Of a stretch of 7,974 bases of DNA, positions 5,120 through 7,974 are shown one piece after another; position 1 is the first letter of the stretch; each line of letters opens with the position of its first letter. Source of the stretch: DATGKD01 sp035294855 (GTDB lineage Bacteria > Actinomycetota > Acidimicrobiia > Acidimicrobiales > UBA8190); assembly GCA_035294855.1 (NCBI GenBank), contig DATGKD010000246.1, positions 1 to 7,974 of the forward strand, given 5' to 3'. The position numbers and the translations under genes were made by a program. A model generated the notes under the pieces. That model ran no database searches. It was given only the letters and a program-made list of their open reading frames with translations, and was not told where the DNA came from.

Positions 5120-5815
5120 ATGATCAACCCGGAACACGACCCGAGGATCCTTCACGAGGAGTACGCCGCCGCCGTGCCGTTTCCGCACCTGATCGTGGAC
5201 GACTTCCTCGAGCCCGCCTTGGCGCAGACGGTCGCGGGAGAGCTCGAGGCCGCCGACATCTCGAGCTGGAACCGCGACGATCACTCCGAACAGATCAACA
5301 AGCGTTGGATGGACCGTCCGGAGTACCTCCCAGGTGCGACCGCAGCCACCCTGCGCTTCATGAACTCGCCGGTGGCGTGCGGGTTCTTCTCGACGCTCAC
5401 CGGCATCGACGCCCTGCAATCCGACGACAGTTACCTGGGAGGCGGGGTCCACGTGAGCCTCACGGGCGGCCGCCTCGGTGTGCACGCAGACTTCAACCTG
5501 CACCCCGAGACGGGACTCCATCGCCGGGTGAACGCCCTCATCTTCCTGAACCGGAACTGGGATCCCGCGTGGCACGGCCAGCTCGAGTTGTGGGCCAAGG
5601 ACCTCGGTGAGCCCGTCGTGACCGTCGAGCCCGGCTTCAACCGGCTGGTGGTGTTCTCCATCAGGGACGACGCGTTCCACGGCGTGCCGACCCCCCTGGC
5701 GTGCCCTCCGGATCGCCGCCGTCTGTCCCTGGCGCTCTACTACTACACGGCCGACCGCCCCGAGCACGAGAAGGCGCCGTTCCACTGGGCGGCGTGGCAG
5801 CGCGTGCACAGCTGA
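5120..5815 (+). CDS. 2-oxoglutarate/Fe(II)-dependent oxygenase, prolyl-4-hydroxylase-like superfamily
   Basis: A 231-aa cytoplasmic oxygenase of the PF13640-type group, which hydroxylates a substrate while converting 2-oxoglutarate and O2 to succinate and CO2. It opens with FPHLIVDDFLEPALA, the usual N-terminal strand and helix. Iron ligands are His122 and Asp124 (GVHADFNLHP) and His187 (DDAFHGVPTPL). Arg201 in RRRLSLALYYY is placed to bind the 2-oxoglutarate carboxylate, with Ser203 completing the RxS pattern. RVNALIFLNRNW and WHGQLELW give the LN..W....G.L.L core of the fold. All key residues are present and the length is normal for the group. Relatives with this arrangement are often found near glycosyltransferases, but no substrate can be named. 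The start is ATG 5120 with an excellent ribosome-binding site. It is the last gene of the plus-strand run and converges on the propeller-like gene, 47 nt away. Confidence 0.9.
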   Translation: MINPEHDPRILHEEYAAAVPFPHLIVDDFLEPALAQTVAGELEAADISSWNRDDHSEQINKRWMDRPEYLPGATAATLRFMNSPVACGFFSTLTGIDALQSDDSYLGGGVHVSLTGGRLGVHADFNLHPETGLHRRVNALIFLNRNWDPAWHGQLELWAKDLGEPVVTVEPGFNRLVVFSIRDDAFHGVPTPLACPPDRRRLSLALYYYTADRPEHEKAPFHWAAWQRVHS

Positions 5816-5856
5816 GGGCGTGCCGCCGAGCCGGCGTGGCCGGGCGTGCACAGCTG
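5791..5856. repeat. Imperfect 24-bp direct repeat spanning the end of the second oxygenase gene
   Basis: Bases 5791-5814 and 5833-5856 match at 22 of 24 positions with a 42-nt offset; the last 13 bases, GCGTGCACAGCTG, are identical. The first copy encodes the final residues AWQRVHS, and the second lies in the 47-nt intergenic gap in the same frame. This looks like a short duplication of the gene end. A weak 5-bp hairpin (CGCCG 5824-5828 with CGGCG 5832-5836) is the only other structure in the gap. Confidence 0.5.
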
Positions 5857-5862
5857 CAGCAC

Positions 5863-6783
5863 TCAGACGAGGAGGAGGTCGTAGATCTCCGATCCCCAAT
5901 CGGTCATGCCGATCTCGGTACGCACGCCCCCGGGCGAGATCATCACGACAGCACAGCGCCCCCGCGGCTCTCCGCCTGTCCACGGATTGTGGAAGACGTC
6001 GTGACCTCGCAACGGGTCGTTCCTCGGTCGGCGTCCCACGCTGGTGCCGATGAAGGTGGGGCCGTCCGAGACGAACGCGAGGCCGCGTGAGTAGCCGGTG
6101 AACTGCACGAGCGGACCGGTCTCGGCATTCAGCGTGCCCACTTGGGAGTTGCAGAACCAGAACTGGCCCTCGTGCCACGTGAGGCTGTGGGGCTGCCAGA
6201 GGCCCGACGCCAGCTCCGCGCTGCGCGTCAGGTTCCAGATGTAGCCGTTGCGGGACGCCATCCAGGTCCCTTCGAGCTTGGGGCCGATCGCCGTGACACA
6301 AAGCTCGCCGTCGACCATGGCGATCGAATTCACGTGATGGGTGTCGCTTCCCGATCCCGTCGGAGTCCAGACCAGTTCCGGCTCGGTCGCCCGGACCCCA
6401 TCGAGGCGGTACACCCACACCTCGTCGGTGCCCGTGGACGCCACGTAGAGCCGGTCTTCGTGACGGAGAAGCGAGTGGCCGTCACGCACCTCGGGCAGCG
6501 GCTGGCGGTGGACGACGTCGAACGAGCCACGGTCGAGCACCGTCAGGAAGGTGTCGTCGACGCCCTCCGGCGAGCGCACCAGACTCAGATGGAACAGCGA
6601 TGCATCGTCCAGGGCGATGCCCTTGCCGCTCGCAACGACGCGGCGGTCGAATCCGATGTCCACCCAGTGCATGCGCCGGGTCAGCAGGTCCATCCGGATC
6701 AGGCACGTCTGCCTGAGGCTGGCGAGCACGTCGCACAGCGAGATCAGGAGCTGGGTGGCGCCCGGAGGGTTCGTCCTAGGCAT
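5863..6783 (-). CDS. Beta-propeller-like protein of the DUF4915/TIGR03032 type
   Basis: A 306-aa protein without signal peptide. It is built from repeated strand-rich units of about 45-50 residues, as in a six-bladed propeller. Similar elements recur: DGHSLLRHEDRLYVAST (101-117), HHVNSIAMVDGELCVTA (149-165), QPHSLTWHEGQFWFCNS (197-213) and GYSRGLAFVSDGPTFIGTS (230-248). The H.N.IA, VTA, PHS, NS..G and GxxRGLAF motifs are what I remember for DUF4915/TIGR03032 proteins, whose biochemical role is unknown to me. His103, His149, His150 and His199 start successive repeats and could line a central metal or ligand site. Start ATG (6781-6783) lies inside the end of the upstream glycosyltransferase gene, an 8-nt overlap, with GGAG 7 nt before it, so the two are probably translationally coupled. 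SMP-30/strictosidine-synthase-like proteins are the main alternative fold relatives. Confidence 0.65.
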   Translation of the reverse strand: MPRTNPPGATQLLISLCDVLASLRQTCLIRMDLLTRRMHWVDIGFDRRVVASGKGIALDDASLFHLSLVRSPEGVDDTFLTVLDRGSFDVVHRQPLPEVRDGHSLLRHEDRLYVASTGTDEVWVYRLDGVRATEPELVWTPTGSGSDTHHVNSIAMVDGELCVTAIGPKLEGTWMASRNGYIWNLTRSAELASGLWQPHSLTWHEGQFWFCNSQVGTLNAETGPLVQFTGYSRGLAFVSDGPTFIGTSVGRRPRNDPLRGHDVFHNPWTGGEPRGRCAVVMISPGGVRTEIGMTDWGSEIYDLLLV

Positions 6784-7974
6784 CGAGCGACTCCGTGCGC
6801 TGCGGAGCGTCCTTGATGGCGACCAGGTTCGCCGCCACGTAGGAAATGTGGTGCTCGCGATGCCAGTCCGAGGGGAAGAACGTGCCCAGCTTGCTCACCT
6901 GGAAGCGACAATCGATCGCCGGGACGTAGCGAGCCTGGTCGGGTTCGGTGAAGTACCAGAAGCTGTTTTCGTTGTAGTAGGCGACATGGCTCGGGTCCTG
7001 GAAAGCACCGCGCCCGTCGGTGCTGGGGGTGAGCGAGAGCAGCATGCCGCCGTGCGCCAAGATTCGGTAGAGCTCGTTGAAGACGGCGACCTTGTCCTCG
7101 AAGTACACCAGGTAGTCGACGGCCCGCACGACCCCGACGCTCGAGTCGGGCAGGTCGAGGCCCCGAGACAGGTCCGCCACGATGTCGACGCCGGCGCCCT
7201 CGGCGCGGTCGACGACGGTGTAACCGGCGGGGTTCTCGTACGCAGATCCGAAGTTGAGCGCGTGCAGGCCACGGCGGCGCGCCCAGGCCAGGCAACTGCT
7301 CTCAATATGACGGTCGTAGAACTGCCCGTCCCCGTCGCGCATATTCGAAAGGTCGGCACCGCGCCCGGCGCTCTCCGGCTCCCCACGCTTCACGTAGAGG
7401 CAGTTGGCGACGCGGGTGGCATCGGCATGCTCGAAGACACGGCACACGAGGTCGAGATCGGCCTCGTCCTCGAGTGATCCGTCGTATCCCCCCGCGACGT
7501 CGTACGCCGAGTGACGAAAGGCGAGGACGTGGGCGGGCGCGTGCCGCGCCGAGACGATGGTGTGCGGCAGCGGCTCGAAGGACGGCATTGCCACCAGTCC
7601 TCCGTCCACGAGGTGCGACTCAACCGGCGAGGCGGTCCGGAGAAGGCCACGTTCGACCACGGCGTCTTCCCCCCGGTCCGGCGCGAGCGAGTAGTCGCTG
7701 TACGCCAAGCCCGCGTCCGGCGCGGCGTCGAGCGCCTTGACCATGGCCTCGAGGGCCCCCGGAGCGAGCATGTCGCCGGGATCCAGGGCCACCAGACACT
7801 CACCGAGGGCGACGTAGCAGGCGAGGCGCTTTGCCGTCCCCTCGGTCTTGACACCCTCCTCCACGACGATCCTGATCCGGGGGTCCTCGACGCTGGGCCA
7901 CCAGGCCGACTCGTGGTCCACGACGACGACCCACTCCCAATTCGGCCATGTCTGGGAGAGCAAGCTGCGCAGCG
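6776..7974 (-). CDS. Family 2 glycosyltransferase fused to a class I methyltransferase-like domain (5' truncated by window)
   Basis: The frame runs off the right edge; the first visible residues LRSLLSQTWPNWEWVVVVDH are the early GT-A segment (SLLSQTYPxWE type), so perhaps 15-60 residues are missing. Counting from the Leu/TTG at 7961-7963, LDPGDML (60-66) carries the DxD-like metal and nucleotide-sugar motif. GLAYSDY and EDEADLDL (165-172) fit the later GT2 strand and the catalytic-base region. Residues about 225-385 form a second domain with the order of a SAM-dependent methyltransferase: an LNFGSA strand, YTVVDRAEG, DIVADLSRGLDLPDSSVGVVRAVD, LYRILAHGGMLL. Then comes a highly distinctive STDGRGAFQDPSHV block and SFWYFT. 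The usual glycine-rich SAM loop is degenerate. The same architecture occurs in some other bacterial and phage proteins as I recall. It would build and methylate a glycan; the sugar is unknown. The stop TAG overlaps the next gene by 8 nt. Confidence 0.85.
   Translation of the reverse strand, partial: LRSLLSQTWPNWEWVVVVDHESAWWPSVEDPRIRIVVEEGVKTEGTAKRLACYVALGECLVALDPGDMLAPGALEAMVKALDAAPDAGLAYSDYSLAPDRGEDAVVERGLLRTASPVESHLVDGGLVAMPSFEPLPHTIVSARHAPAHVLAFRHSAYDVAGGYDGSLEDEADLDLVCRVFEHADATRVANCLYVKRGEPESAGRGADLSNMRDGDGQFYDRHIESSCLAWARRRGLHALNFGSAYENPAGYTVVDRAEGAGVDIVADLSRGLDLPDSSVGVVRAVDYLVYFEDKVAVFNELYRILAHGGMLLSLTPSTDGRGAFQDPSHVAYYNENSFWYFTEPDQARYVPAIDCRFQVSKLGTFFPSDWHREHHISYVAANLVAIKDAPQRTESLDA

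Noticed and set aside
5824..5836. CGCCG/CGGCG hairpin as terminator between the convergent oxygenase and propeller genes
   Set aside because: Only five base pairs with no extension and no T-run; too weak to list as a terminator.
4955..6418. 487-codon minus-strand open frame over the second oxygenase and propeller genes
   Set aside because: It overlaps two genes with intact motifs in other frames, and its product is low-complexity and Arg/Val/His-rich.

Overview
The window looks like chromosomal DNA of a high-GC actinomycete-type bacterium. The evidence is a strong G/C preference at third codon positions in every credible gene, frequent GTG starts (and probably one leaderless GTG start), Pro/Ala/Thr-rich surface proteins and actinobacterial-style short intergenic gaps. 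The exact group cannot be fixed from sequence alone; an uncultured relative of Acidimicrobiia would fit, but that is inference. Ten genes are complete and one is cut at each end, giving twelve credible genes if the two very short ones are real. There are no RNA genes, insertion sequences, CRISPR arrays or origins that I can see. No gene-free stretch exceeds 300 bases; the largest gaps are 2227-2394, 3382-3538 and 1780-1902.

Layout. (A) 1-367, plus: C-terminal end of a GGDEF diguanylate cyclase. (B) 461-1779, minus: a probable three-gene unit made of a 60-aa single-pass membrane protein, a 77-aa helical protein and a classical short-chain dehydrogenase/reductase. It converges on the GGDEF gene, with a terminator-like hairpin in between. 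(C) 1903-2226, plus: a small YjdJ-type GNAT acetyltransferase, divergent from unit B. (D) 2395-3381, plus: a membrane-anchored, proline-rich secreted protein with a CAP/SCP-like domain. (E) 3539-5815, plus: a membrane-anchored TPR protein followed by two different 2-oxoglutarate/Fe(II)-type oxygenases. (F) 5863-7974, minus: a glycosyltransferase-methyltransferase fusion (5' end cut off by the window) that overlaps by 8 nt a beta-propeller-like protein resembling the DUF4915/TIGR03032 group.

How the genes may work together. Blocks E and F converge and look like the edge of one accessory locus for making or decorating a glycan or glycosylated surface peptide. Glycosyl transfer and methylation would come from the fusion protein, hydroxylation from the two oxygenases. 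The TPR protein could be a membrane scaffold, and the propeller protein a binding or sensing partner. This functional link is inference from neighbourhood and family; the individual family calls rest on visible motifs. Blocks A-C look like ordinary housekeeping or signalling genes without an evident link to E and F.
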